Positions 16,867-25,964 of a stretch of 64,000 nucleotides of DNA are shown one piece after another. Location: positions 4,785 to 68,784 of the forward strand of contig CAZHXN010000009.1 in the NCBI GenBank assembly GCA_964536415.1, in the 5' to 3' direction. The notes under the pieces were generated by a model. It searched no databases and was not told where the DNA came from. It saw only the letters and a program-made list of their open reading frames with translations. The position numbers and the translations under genes were made by a program. Numbering within the stretch: the stretch's first letter is position 1; every line of letters begins with the position of its first letter. Origin of the DNA: Trichothermofontia sp964536415. Its GTDB lineage: Bacteria > Cyanobacteriota > Cyanobacteriia > B231.

Positions 16867-18018
16867 ATGAAAGTCTTAGTCATTGGCGGCGATGGGTATT
16901 GTGGGTGGGCCACTGCGCTGTATCTCTCGAATCGAGGCTATGAAGTGGGCATTCTGGATAGCCTGGTGCGGCGCTACTGGGATATGCAGTTGGGCGTTGA
17001 TACCCTCACCCCGATCCTGCCGATTCAAGAGCGGATTCAGTGCTGGCAAGCCTTGACTGGCAAGACGATCGATCTCTTTGTCGGCGATATTACCGATTAT
17101 GACTTCCTGAGCAAGTCGTTGCGGGCCTTTGAACCAGAGGCGATCGTTCACTTTGGCGAACAGCGATCGGCCCCCTATTCGATGATCGATCGCGAACACG
17201 CCGTCCTCACCCAGGTCAATAACGTCGTTGGGACCCTTAACCTCCTCTACGCGATGAAGGAAGACTTCCCCAACTGCCACCTGGTGAAGCTGGGCACAAT
17301 GGGTGAATACGGTACCCCCAATATTGATATTGAAGAGGGTTACATCACGATCGAACACAACGGTCGCAAGGACACCCTGCCCTATCCCAAACAACCGGGC
17401 AGCTTCTACCACCTCAGCAAGGTCCACGACTCCCACAATATCCACTTCGCCTGCAAGATCTGGGGCCTCCGGGCAACAGATCTCAACCAGGGGGTGGTCT
17501 ACGGTGTGCTGACGGAAGAAACGGGGATGGATGAGCGCCTGATTAACCGGCTGGACTACGATGGCGTTTTCGGGACTGCTTTGAACCGTTTCTGTATCCA
17601 GGCGGCGATCGGGCATCCGTTGACGGTCTATGGCAAGGGGGGGCAAACCCGTGGGTTCCTGGACATTCGGGATACGGTGCGATGTATGGAAATTGCGATC
17701 GCCAATCCTGCTGATGCTGGCGAGTTCCGCGTTTTCAACCAATTCACGGAAATGTTCAGTGTGGGAGACTTGGCCCTGAAGGTGCAGGAGGCCGGTAAAT
17801 CCCTGGGCTTAAAGGTGGAAATTAATCACCTGGAAAACCCCCGTGTTGAGAAGGAAGAGCACTACTTCAACGCCAAAAACACCAAACTGATCGACTTGGG
17901 TCTGCATCCCCATTACCTCTCCGATGCCCTGCTGGATTCCCTGTTGAACTTTGCAGTGAAATATAAGGATCGAGTCAACCAGGGCGAAATCCTACCCAAG
18001 GTGACCTGGCGACGTTAG
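16867..18018 (+). CDS. sqdB: UDP-sulfoquinovose synthase
   Basis: 383 residues. Makes UDP-sulfoquinovose from UDP-glucose and sulfite, the head group of the thylakoid sulfolipid SQDG. An extended SDR: NAD-binding GGDGYCG at 7-13, catalytic Thr144 (GTMGEYG), Tyr181 and Lys185 (YHLSK), all present. FGEQRSAPYSM and NQGVVYG are characteristic of SqdB. ATG 16867 is preferred over earlier in-frame codons because MKVLVIGG is the family start. The sulfolipid glycosyltransferase gene follows 298 bp downstream on the same strand. Confidence 0.96.
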   Translation: MKVLVIGGDGYCGWATALYLSNRGYEVGILDSLVRRYWDMQLGVDTLTPILPIQERIQCWQALTGKTIDLFVGDITDYDFLSKSLRAFEPEAIVHFGEQRSAPYSMIDREHAVLTQVNNVVGTLNLLYAMKEDFPNCHLVKLGTMGEYGTPNIDIEEGYITIEHNGRKDTLPYPKQPGSFYHLSKVHDSHNIHFACKIWGLRATDLNQGVVYGVLTEETGMDERLINRLDYDGVFGTALNRFCIQAAIGHPLTVYGKGGQTRGFLDIRDTVRCMEIAIANPADAGEFRVFNQFTEMFSVGDLALKVQEAGKSLGLKVEINHLENPRVEKEEHYFNAKNTKLIDLGLHPHYLSDALLDSLLNFAVKYKDRVNQGEILPKVTWRR

Positions 18019-18316
18019 GCAATCTCTGGGGTATAGAGACAATTCCAATGTCGGTCCCCTGTCGGCCCTCTGTAGGGGCAGGTTGTATCTAGTAGTTGAC
18101 GGGAAAACTGCTATTTCTGTGAACCTGCCCCCCGGTCTAAACCCGCTAATCCAGATCTGTCGGTATACCGGGCAGTGGGCTAAGCAGGTTTAGTCAGACA
18201 ATTATTTTTAGCCAAAATACTGCGGCCACCTGCCCCGACCGATCGCCATTTTTTTCGCAATTATTATTTCAATGGGTGATACCCATTCCTTAATTCTGTT
18301 GAATCCCTAGTTTTGT

Positions 18317-19450
18317 ATGCGCATTGCCCTCTTTACCGAAACCTTTCTGCCCAAAATTGACGGCATTGTTACCCGCCTAAAACACACCGTCGATCACCTA
18401 CAACGTCTCGGCAATGAGGTGTTGGTCTTCTGCCCAGAAGGGGGGCTGACCGAGTACAAGGGGGCCAAGATCTATGGCATACCGGGGGTACCCTTGCCCT
18501 GGTATCCAGAGTTGAAAATGGCGTTTCCGCGACCCTCCCTAGGGCAAGCCCTAGAGGACTTTCAGCCGGATATTGTGCATGTGGTGAATCCGGCCATTTT
18601 GGGCTTAGGAGGCGTGTACTATGCCAAGGTATTGAAGGTACCGTTACTGGCGTCTTACCATACCCATTTGCCCAAGTATTTGCAGCATTACGGTTGGGGA
18701 ATGTTAGAAGGGGTGCTGTGGGAGTTACTGCGAACCTGCCATAACCAGGCAGACCTGAATTTGTGTACCTCCAATGCCATGATCGAGGAGTTGCGATCGC
18801 ACGGGATTGAACGCCTGGATCTCTGGCAGCGGGGGGTAGATACGGAACTGTTTCGTCCGGAGTTAGCCAGCCGGGAAATGCGCGATCGCTTAAGTCAGGG
18901 GCATCCGGATGCACCATTGTTGCTCTATGTCGGGCGGCTAGGAGCCGAGAAGGAAATCGATCGTATCAAACCGATTTTGCAGGCCATTCCCGATGCCCGG
19001 TTAGCATTAGTTGGCGATGGTCCTTACCGGGAAGAATTGAAAGCCCATTTTGCCGATACCCCCACAAATTTTGTCGGTTATTTAGTCGGTGAAGAATTAG
19101 GATCAGCCTTTGCCTCGGCGGATGCGTTTATTTTCCCCTCGCGCACAGAAACCCTGGGTTTGGTCTTACTGGAAGCAATGGCGGCAGGTTGTCCCGTGAT
19201 TGCGGCGGCGGCAGGAGGGATTCTCGATATTGTCACTGACGGTGTGAATGGTTATCTGTTTAATCCCAATGATGATCAAGGCGCGATCGTGGCTACCCAA
19301 CGTTTACTCAACCAAGGAACAGAACGAGAAACACTACGTCAACAGGCCCGTCTGGAAGCAGAACGGTGGGGGTGGGGAGCAGCGACGCGCCAGTTACAGG
19401 GGTATTACGAAGCAATTATTAATGGGTATCAGATGCCCGCAGCAGCTTAA
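18317..19450 (+). CDS. sqdX: Sulfoquinovosyltransferase (GT4)
   Basis: 377 residues. Transfers sulfoquinovose from UDP-sulfoquinovose to diacylglycerol, completing SQDG at the membrane. GT-B fold: N-terminal half with ETFLPKIDGIVTRLKHTV and ASYHTHLPKYLQHYG, C-terminal half with LLYVGRLGAEKEID and the donor-binding EX7E motif ETLGLVLLE. These features and the preceding sqdB make the assignment firm. No overlap with sqdB, so separate promoters are possible. Confidence 0.93.
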   Translation: MRIALFTETFLPKIDGIVTRLKHTVDHLQRLGNEVLVFCPEGGLTEYKGAKIYGIPGVPLPWYPELKMAFPRPSLGQALEDFQPDIVHVVNPAILGLGGVYYAKVLKVPLLASYHTHLPKYLQHYGWGMLEGVLWELLRTCHNQADLNLCTSNAMIEELRSHGIERLDLWQRGVDTELFRPELASREMRDRLSQGHPDAPLLLYVGRLGAEKEIDRIKPILQAIPDARLALVGDGPYREELKAHFADTPTNFVGYLVGEELGSAFASADAFIFPSRTETLGLVLLEAMAAGCPVIAAAAGGILDIVTDGVNGYLFNPNDDQGAIVATQRLLNQGTERETLRQQARLEAERWGWGAATRQLQGYYEAIINGYQMPAAA

Positions 19451-19549
19451 TGCGTGAGATTCGCAGCAGTTTGTTAGGCAACAAATCTCACCTTAAATTC
19501 AAGCAATATTAAAGCTTACCCAACCTTGGGCTACGAGCCTTAGTGATGG

Positions 19550-19656
19550 TACGGATTAAGAAGGCGGGTATGCCACCGTTGCCGTTCCACCCAATGAGAC
19601 AACCCAGGAATACGCTACAAGAATCCCCACACCCTTTAGGCCGGGAAGTTTCAAAT
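19550..19656 (+). mobile_element. Possible relic of an IS200/IS605-type right end
   Basis: The segment gaatccccacaccctttagg, followed by ccgggaagtttcaaa (19621-19655), resembles the right end of cyanobacterial IS200/IS605-IS607 elements, where a ccc/ggg stem flanks tttagg ahead of the cleavage site. The bases just upstream (19550-19620) can be read as a short tnpB-like C-terminal remnant in one frame, but no transposase is present. Assignment rests on remembered pattern only. Confidence 0.3.
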
Positions 19657-19804
19657 CATGAGTCGAAGGCACCTACCCTCCGCCTAACTGACGCATCCCA
19701 TTGGCATTCCCCGAACTCAGGTGATACAGGCGAGATCATCCCAGCCTTCCCCGCTCGGTTCGGTCCTCAGGCAGGATACCGTGTGATGCCCATCCCTACA
19801 GTCA

Positions 19805-19856
19805 CTATTGCAAATAAATTGCAATAGTCTTGACTTAGATACCCCCCTGCTATATC
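19805..19856 (+). promoter_or_regulatory. Palindromic operator and promoter of futA
   Basis: A perfect 9-bp inverted repeat, ctattgcaa (19805-19813) and ttgcaatag (19819-19827), sits immediately before a -35-like TTGACT (19830-19835); tatatc follows at 19851-19856 with a 15-base spacer. Its centre is about 47 bases before the expected start site, compatible with an activator or an iron-responsive repressor. Which regulator binds is not shown. Confidence 0.5.
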
Positions 19857-19985
19857 GTCGGAAATAGCTGAAAAGTTGGGTATAGGCAGTGCTATAAGCG
19901 ACTGTCAGGCCGATTTTTTGTGCAAAATTTTCTGTCTGGAGAACTTTCTATTCCAGCTTATTAGTAATTTTTGAATTTACTGAGC

Positions 19986-21047
19986 ATGACGAAACTGACG
20001 CGACGGATGTTTTTAGCAGGCGGGGCAGCAGTGACCGCTGTCACCCTGGGACAGTTGGGCAAAAGTACCCCCAGCGTTGCCCAGGGCCGCGCTAATGGCC
20101 AGTTAAACCTCTACTCGGCCCGCCACTACGATACGGACGAGGCCATTTTTGCCAGTTTCACCCAGAAAACTGGCATTCGCATCAACCTCGTGGAAGCGGA
20201 AGCCGATCAGCTGATCGAACGCCTTCAGAGTGAGGGCGTCAACAGCCCTGCTGATGTGTTGCTGACCGTTGATGCGGGTCGCCTCTGGCGGGCACAGGAG
20301 GCTGGGGTATTCCAACCGGTCCGATCGCCGATCCTGGAAACTGCTATCCCTGTCAGCCTGCGGGAACCGACGGGCCTCTGGTTTGGGTTTTCTCGACGGG
20401 CACGGGTCATCATGTACAATCGCGAAAAGGTCAACCCCGCCCAACTCTCCACCTATGAGGACCTGGTGAATCCTCGTTGGCGCGGCAAAATTCTGGTGCG
20501 ATCGTCTAACAATATCTATAACCAATCCCTGACGGGGGCAATGTTAGCCGTGCACGGAGCCGCCAAAACGGAGGAATGGGCGCGGGGCCTGGTGGCCAAC
20601 TTTGCTCGTCCCCCCGAAGGCAACGACACTGCCCAGATCAAAGCCGCGGCGGCGGGGGTAGGGGATATCGCGATCGCCAATACCTACTACCTGGTCCGCC
20701 TGGCTGCGTCTGAGAATCCTGAAGATCAAGCCGTAGCTGACAAGATGCGCATCTTTTTCCCCAACCAGCGCGATCGCGGCACCCATGTCAACATCAGTGG
20801 CGGCGGCATGGCCAAGCATTCTCCAAATCCAGTGGCGGCACGGCAATTCCTCGAACATTTAGTGAGTCGGGAGGTACAGGAACTCTTTGCCAAGGGTAAT
20901 TACGAATATCCTGTGGTTGCCGATGTGCCCCTGCATCCCCGCCTCGCCCGCTATGGCAACTTCAAAGCCGATACCGTCAATGCCAGTGTTTTTGGCAAGA
21001 ATAATGCCGAAGCCCTCCAAATTATGGATCGGGCCGGCTGGAAATAG
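19986..21047 (+). CDS. futA: Fe(3+) ABC transporter substrate-binding protein (FutA/IdiA type)
   Basis: 353 residues from ATG 19986. Periplasmic ferric-iron binder that feeds a FutB-FutC ABC importer; IdiA homologues also protect photosystem II under iron starvation. A twin-arginine signal (TRRMFLAGGAAVTA, Arg6-Arg7) indicates export of a folded protein. Iron-ligand tyrosines expected for the family are visible: YSARHYDTDE near the mature start and the paired tyrosines in ANTYYLVRL. No permease or ATPase gene is adjacent, which is common for cyanobacterial futA. A TTG at 19971 is a less likely start. Confidence 0.9.
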   Translation: MTKLTRRMFLAGGAAVTAVTLGQLGKSTPSVAQGRANGQLNLYSARHYDTDEAIFASFTQKTGIRINLVEAEADQLIERLQSEGVNSPADVLLTVDAGRLWRAQEAGVFQPVRSPILETAIPVSLREPTGLWFGFSRRARVIMYNREKVNPAQLSTYEDLVNPRWRGKILVRSSNNIYNQSLTGAMLAVHGAAKTEEWARGLVANFARPPEGNDTAQIKAAAAGVGDIAIANTYYLVRLAASENPEDQAVADKMRIFFPNQRDRGTHVNISGGGMAKHSPNPVAARQFLEHLVSREVQELFAKGNYEYPVVADVPLHPRLARYGNFKADTVNASVFGKNNAEALQIMDRAGWK

Positions 21048-21119
21048 GTATCTGCTGCCGACGGTCGGGCACAATCGGCTTTTATGAGGAGAGAGGAGAG
21101 AGAAAAGAGAACGGAGATA

Positions 21120-21275
21120 GTCGCTCAGTTGCCCTCACTTCTCACTTCTCTATCCTCACTCCTAAATCCCTTCTCCCACGAGGGGCGAAGGAGCTTTAAC
21201 CCAGACCCCTGGCTCGATGAGCACCTCGCCTGCTCTGGGAGAGGGGTTGGGGTGAGGGCAGTTTTGTCAGGCAAT
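21120..21275. repeat. Dispersed palindromic repeat, copy 3
   Basis: Contains cctaaatcccttctccca, gaggggcgaagga, acccctggctcga, ctgctctgggagagggg and ttggggtgagggcag, matching the second module of the copy at 6228 in order and spacing. It lies downstream of futA. The rest of the 565-bp spacer (21048-21612) is AT-rich from about 21360 to 21470 and shows no gene. Confidence 0.65.
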
Positions 21276-21612
21276 CAGGTGTTAGTTCTCAGATCGGCCT
21301 CCCAATTTGGATTGGGGAATCGCCCCCTTTGGGTTGTATCTTTAGCAATCCCACATTAGATTTCCACGTTACTATTATTATTAATTGTTTATTCTTTAAG
21401 ATCCCAGCGTACTGGATGAATTTTGATTTTTATTGATTTTTATTAAGTTTTAATTTACAGGGTTTTTGGTTGATCTGAGGCGGAAGGTTGCGGCGAGAAC
21501 CCGAACACGAGCGGGGGGTATATGCCCACACTCGTTACCTCCCCACTTGCCCACGATATGTATTTGTGCACTATATGCTATCAAGACGATATGCCCATTG
21601 GGATGACTAATC

Positions 21613-22413
21613 ATGGCTCCAACTGTTTTAATTACAGGTGCTTCCCAGGGAAGTGGTAAGGCCACCGCCCTCCGCTTTGCCCGTGAGGGCTATGATGTTG
21701 TCCTTGCGGCTCGTCAGGCGGAACGTTTAGAAATGGTGGCCCAAGCCGTCGAAACCCTAGGGCGAAAGGCTCTAGCGATTCCTACTGATGTTAGTGACCC
21801 GGATCAGGTTCAAATTCTGGTCGGGCGGGCACTAGATGTCTATGTGCAGATTGATGTCTTGGTCAATAATGCCGGGATTTGTCTTTCGGGGCCGATCGAT
21901 CAAACTTCCCTGAACGATTGGCAACGGATTATGGCGATCAATTTCTTTGGTTATGTGCATACGATCGCGGCCCTGTTACCCCATTTTCTGGCCAGGGGGG
22001 CGGGCACGATCGTCAATGTCGGTTCCTTTGGTGGCAAAATGCCCCTGCCCCACATGAGCGCCTACTGCGCCAGCAAATACGCTGTGGTGGGGCTAACGGA
22101 ATCGATGCGCTTAGAACTGGCCCCCCGTGGCATTCACGTGGCGATCGTGCATCCGGGCGTAGTCAATAGCAGCTTCATGGAGCGGGCCATTTTTGTCGGG
22201 AAGGATGAATCCCATATTGAAGCCCGACGGCGGCAAATGCGCCAGAGCCTACAATCCGCCTGGGTTAGCCAACCGGAGGACATTGCCGACGCCATCTGGC
22301 GAGCGGTGCGTGATCGGCGATCGGAAATCATTGTCGGTCCTGCCCTGCTGGCCACCGAAGCCTATCGCCTCTTCCCCGATTTGGTTAAGGGCGTCATGGG
22401 TTGGGCGCAATAA
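21613..22413 (+). CDS. SDR family oxidoreductase
   Basis: 266 residues, classical short-chain dehydrogenase. Cofactor motif TGASQGSGKA (9-18; the usual GxG position is GSG rather than GIG), NNAG at 86-89, catalytic Asn110, Ser138, Tyr151 and Lys155 (YCASK). The Arg-rich AARQAER after beta-2 favours NADP(H). The C-terminal MSQ/PEDIADAIW region resembles DltE/YqjQ-like SDRs. The substrate is unknown and the neighbours give no hint. Confidence 0.87.
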   Translation: MAPTVLITGASQGSGKATALRFAREGYDVVLAARQAERLEMVAQAVETLGRKALAIPTDVSDPDQVQILVGRALDVYVQIDVLVNNAGICLSGPIDQTSLNDWQRIMAINFFGYVHTIAALLPHFLARGAGTIVNVGSFGGKMPLPHMSAYCASKYAVVGLTESMRLELAPRGIHVAIVHPGVVNSSFMERAIFVGKDESHIEARRRQMRQSLQSAWVSQPEDIADAIWRAVRDRRSEIIVGPALLATEAYRLFPDLVKGVMGWAQ

Positions 22414-22471
22414 TCCACTTCCCGCTCCCCTTGCTTGTAGCACAAGGCAGATCATAGTACCGATACCGTAT

Positions 22472-22542
22472 GGGCGATACTGGATTTGAACCAGTGACCT
22501 CTCCCGTGTGAAGGGAGCGCGCTACCCCTGTGCCAATCGCCC
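22472..22542 (-). tRNA. trnV-CAC: tRNA-Val (CAC)
   Basis: 71-base cloverleaf on the minus strand. Acceptor arms gggcgat and atcgccc pair perfectly; anticodon stem ctccc/gggag holds loop ttcacac with anticodon CAC (codon GUG); T arm ctgg-ttcaaat-ccag is standard. CCA is not encoded. Confidence 0.93.
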
Positions 22543-22553
22543 GTGGATACTCA

Positions 22554-22623
22554 NNNNNNNNNNNNNNNNNNNNNNNNNNNNNNNNNNNNNNNNNNNNNNN
22601 NNNNNNNNNNNNNNNNNNNNNNN
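22554..22623. other. Assembly gap (70 N)
   Basis: Seventy Ns begin 11 bases beyond the tRNA-Val 5' end. Flanking sequence shows no coding frame running into the gap from the left; on the right it is 122 bp from the kinase stop codon. Confidence 0.95.
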
Positions 22624-22745
22624 ACAGCTTCAACATCCCCTGACATTCTCAGTACCCGTTGTGCCACTAAGGCTATGGGTTGTTGGGCGGATGCTCTGAA
22701 AATCTTCGCCAGTTCCTACTCTAGGGACCCGCGGTGCCGTCAGCG

Positions 22746-25700
22746 CTATGAGTTGAGCCGTTGAATTAACTGGAGGATTTGATCAAATTGAAAGTCGTTA
22801 CTCCAAGTTGCTAAACAGGTGCGGAGCATTGCCTGGGACGCCGGCAGTTCCTCTAGGAGTTCAGTAATGTGATCGTCCGACCCCCGCAGCGCCGCCTGGG
22901 ACAGTTGCGCAATCCATGCAGGAGGGATCTCCCGTAAGGCTGCGATGAGATCCTCTAGTGAAGGGGGTGGGTGGGGAGAGATCTGCAAATTCTCTAACAC
23001 CGATAGCGACCTGACGAATTGCGGTGATGCTCCCGGCGTTATCCCATTGGGGCGATCGGCGATCGGGAGATAGTGTGTGATTTTATTCAAAAGTTCATCT
23101 TGAGAAATGGGGTATTGTAAACAGTCATCAAATCCCGCTGCTAGAATCGCTGACTTTGTACCCGTAAAGATATGGGCAGATGTAGCAATAAGCACTGTTT
23201 GAGAAGAATTATTAGGAGGTAAGGGTTCAGTAGACAATTGACTAGCCATTGTTTCTGTTTCTGGCAGTGACCTATTGCTAGCCCTCATGAGAGATTCCTG
23301 GGTCCGGATTTTGTAGCTCAGTTCATAGCCCTCAATAACAGATGTCTGGATATCAATAAAAACCAGATGAGGCTGCCAATTCTGCCATAGCGAGAACCCC
23401 TCCTCACGATTTTTAGTGGCTCGTACCGTGAAACCAAACTGACTCAGGGTTTGCACCAACCAGTAGCAATTTCCCCAGTTATGATCGATCACTAAGATAC
23501 GATAGGTGGCTTGTGGGGAGGTTAGAGACGGCTCGGCACACCTCTGCTGCAAAGCTGGGCAGTTCGGGATGGCTGCACTGCTGATGGGAAGGGTGAAGCT
23601 AAAGGTGGTGCCTTGCCCGACTGCGCTGACAATCGCAAAATTTCCCCCCATGAGATTGACCAGTCGGTGACTAATGGCTAACCCCAATCCAGTTCCTTCT
23701 TGGGCAGCCTCGCCAGTTTTAGTTTGTGAAAATGGCTTAAAAAGCTTATGCTGTTCCTCGGCAGCAATGCCAGGGCCAGTATCCTGGATCTCAAAGGTCA
23801 ATGTTTGGACAGATGCTGCTGCGCTCGTATCCTCTGTTGCTGTGGTCGGATAAACACGACATGTGATATAACCGCGATCGGTAAATTTAATTGCATTACC
23901 CAGTAGGTTCAGGAGAACCTGGCGTAACTTGCGATCATCAGCCTTAATATAGCGCGGTACCTGGGGGTGGCAATCCCAGATAAAGTTCAACTGCTTAGTA
24001 GCAACTTTAACCTGAAGCATTTCTTCTAAATTTTTCAGAAGCTCATACAGATCAAAGACATTTTCATTGAGACGCATTTCCCCCGCTTCCAGCTTGGACA
24101 TTTCGAGGACTTCGTTAATCAAGTTCAATAAATCTTGACCACTCCGATTGATAATATTCAGATAGCGTTCATTCTCCGGCGTCATCGTTGTGTCGCGACG
24201 CATCAGTTGCACAAATCCCAAAATAATATTGAGGGGGGTGCGTAGCTCATGACTCATGTTTGCCAGAAACTCGCCCTTAGCCCGACTAGCGGCTTCGGCG
24301 GCTTCTTTGGCCTGTTTCAGGTTCGCTTCGATCTGTTTGCGATGGTTGATGTCTTCGAGCAAGAGTAGCAACCCATCGGGGGCCGCCAGCGGGGGGTGGG
24401 GTGGGACGGGATGATAGACCAACGGCTCCAGCGTCATCTCAAACCAATTACTGGCTTGCTTGAGTTCACGGGTAATGACAGCACCTGCCATCCGCAGGCG
24501 TTGCAGGGCTTCTTGCCATTGCCGTTCACTTAGCCAAGTGGGAACGAGGGTTTCAGCTAGATTTTGCCCTACCTCAACCTGCAACCAACGGCTAGCCAGT
24601 GGATTACAAAACCAGATGTAGCCGTCGAGATCGGCAGCCAGTAACCCGATCGATAGGTTGCGGGCGATGGCGGCCTGGGTGGATTGCGATCGCCCAAATT
24701 GCTCAGCCAATGCGGTTAGCTGGGCCACTAGCAGGCGCGATCGCACAGGGATGGGCTTGTCGGTGAGCAGGCTGCGCGACTCTCCGGAAAAGGCGGGTAG
24801 GGCGGAGCCTGTCGCTGGCAGCTTCACGACAGTAGGCACAGCTGGGTGCAGAACAAGGTCCTGATGATAGGCCGACCACAGTTGCTCAATTTGCGCCTCC
24901 AACAAGCAATTTTCCCGCAGGCGTTCGACCACTGCAACCGCTAATCCAGTACTGCTAAATAGGAGCATTGGCAAGGCGATCGGCAAGAGCACGGCGGCCT
25001 GGAACAGCCACAGATCCAGGAGACCCCAACTGAGCAAGAGACCGATCAAAATCAGGAGTTGCCCTCGGGTATGACGGTAGCTCATCACCCACCCTAGGAT
25101 GGGTCCCCCCAACCCTAACAGCAGCCACGATATCCACGGCTGCGTCAGGGGATGCAAAAATCGTTGCCGCAGCAGATTGTCAATCACCGCTGCATGGATA
25201 AACACACTGCTGGCTGGGGGGGACTGATCAAATGGTGTTGGGAGGGAGTCAATCCCGGTTGCAGTTACCCCCAACAACACAATCTTGTCGTGGAAAACCT
25301 GCGGCGGTACCCGCCCTTGGAGGACATCCACAAAAGAGAATTGCTGGAGATTCTGGGCCGAACCGGGCCAGTTGATCCAGAGAATACGGGCTGGGGGGGG
25401 TAGGGCGATCGCTTCCTGGGTCAGGGCATGAACTTGGGCACTCACAATTCCAAGGGCTGGGTAGCCATCTACCTCAGCGGTTACCGTCCGTGCCAGACTG
25501 TCACTGTCGATCGATTGCATAATGTGGCCCACCGCGATCGCGGCCTCTTCTAGCGCAGGTACGGGGGGCAGCGGTTGTCCCATCGGATCATGGGCCTGAG
25601 CCAGAATCACCCGACCCTGGGCCAGGATGGCTGCTGCGAGTTGTGAGTCTTGGGGACTGGGTTCTGACCAGAGCAGATTGATGGCAATGGCACTTGGCTC

Positions 25701-25964
25701 AGCTGCCGTCAACTCTGCGATGAGGCGGGCATAGTACTGGCGAGGCCAGGGGAAGCGGCCCAACTGCTTGAGACTAGCATCATCGATCGCAATCAACATA
25801 ATGCGATCGTCCCAACCGAGTTCCCCCCGCACGCGAAAGCGGGTACGATAGGTAATTTGTTCGAGGGGTTGTAGGGCAGAGAATTGCAGTAAAATTGCTA
25901 TGACGAAAGCGGCTAAGCTACCGGGTAATAATCGCCACCCAACGTCAGATAACCACCACTTCAT
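22746..25964 (-). CDS. CHASE2-PAS hybrid sensor histidine kinase with degenerate receiver
   Basis: 1072 residues. N-terminal membrane segment (12-31), extracytoplasmic CHASE2 sensor (about 35-270; DRIMLIAIDDASL, GRFPWPR), three membrane helices (about 275-345), a PAS-like domain (about 430-540), HisKA with His571 in SHELRTPLN, and HATPase with LGNAIKFTD, DTGPGI and GTGLGLA. The C-terminal receiver (about 815-955) keeps the phosphoacceptor Asp871 (VFIDIQ) but the acidic pocket reads VIDHNWGN, the conserved Lys is replaced (LQYPIS) and a Ser/Thr-rich insert interrupts it. The final helical region (IPPAWIAQLSQAA) is common to such kinases. The start overlaps the upstream FecR gene by 20 bases, indicating one operon. 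Confidence 0.92.
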   Translation of the reverse strand: MKWWLSDVGWRLLPGSLAAFVIAILLQFSALQPLEQITYRTRFRVRGELGWDDRIMLIAIDDASLKQLGRFPWPRQYYARLIAELTAAEPSAIAINLLWSEPSPQDSQLAAAILAQGRVILAQAHDPMGQPLPPVPALEEAAIAVGHIMQSIDSDSLARTVTAEVDGYPALGIVSAQVHALTQEAIALPPPARILWINWPGSAQNLQQFSFVDVLQGRVPPQVFHDKIVLLGVTATGIDSLPTPFDQSPPASSVFIHAAVIDNLLRQRFLHPLTQPWISWLLLGLGGPILGWVMSYRHTRGQLLILIGLLLSWGLLDLWLFQAAVLLPIALPMLLFSSTGLAVAVVERLRENCLLEAQIEQLWSAYHQDLVLHPAVPTVVKLPATGSALPAFSGESRSLLTDKPIPVRSRLLVAQLTALAEQFGRSQSTQAAIARNLSIGLLAADLDGYIWFCNPLASRWLQVEVGQNLAETLVPTWLSERQWQEALQRLRMAGAVITRELKQASNWFEMTLEPLVYHPVPPHPPLAAPDGLLLLLEDINHRKQIEANLKQAKEAAEAASRAKGEFLANMSHELRTPLNIILGFVQLMRRDTTMTPENERYLNIINRSGQDLLNLINEVLEMSKLEAGEMRLNENVFDLYELLKNLEEMLQVKVATKQLNFIWDCHPQVPRYIKADDRKLRQVLLNLLGNAIKFTDRGYITCRVYPTTATEDTSAAASVQTLTFEIQDTGPGIAAEEQHKLFKPFSQTKTGEAAQEGTGLGLAISHRLVNLMGGNFAIVSAVGQGTTFSFTLPISSAAIPNCPALQQRCAEPSLTSPQATYRILVIDHNWGNCYWLVQTLSQFGFTVRATKNREEGFSLWQNWQPHLVFIDIQTSVIEGYELSYKIRTQESLMRASNRSLPETETMASQLSTEPLPPNNSSQTVLIATSAHIFTGTKSAILAAGFDDCLQYPISQDELLNKITHYLPIADRPNGITPGASPQFVRSLSVLENLQISPHPPPSLEDLIAALREIPPAWIAQLSQAALRGSDDHITELLEELPASQAMLRTCLATWSNDFQFDQILQLIQRLNS

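Noticed and set aside
19543..19827. 94-codon plus-strand frame before futA
   Set aside because: Overlaps the IS-like relic and the futA palindrome, with no ribosome site or family.
22624..22745. Possible second tRNA beyond the N gap
   Set aside because: No cloverleaf can be formed from the bases right of the gap; any tRNA would have to lie in the Ns.
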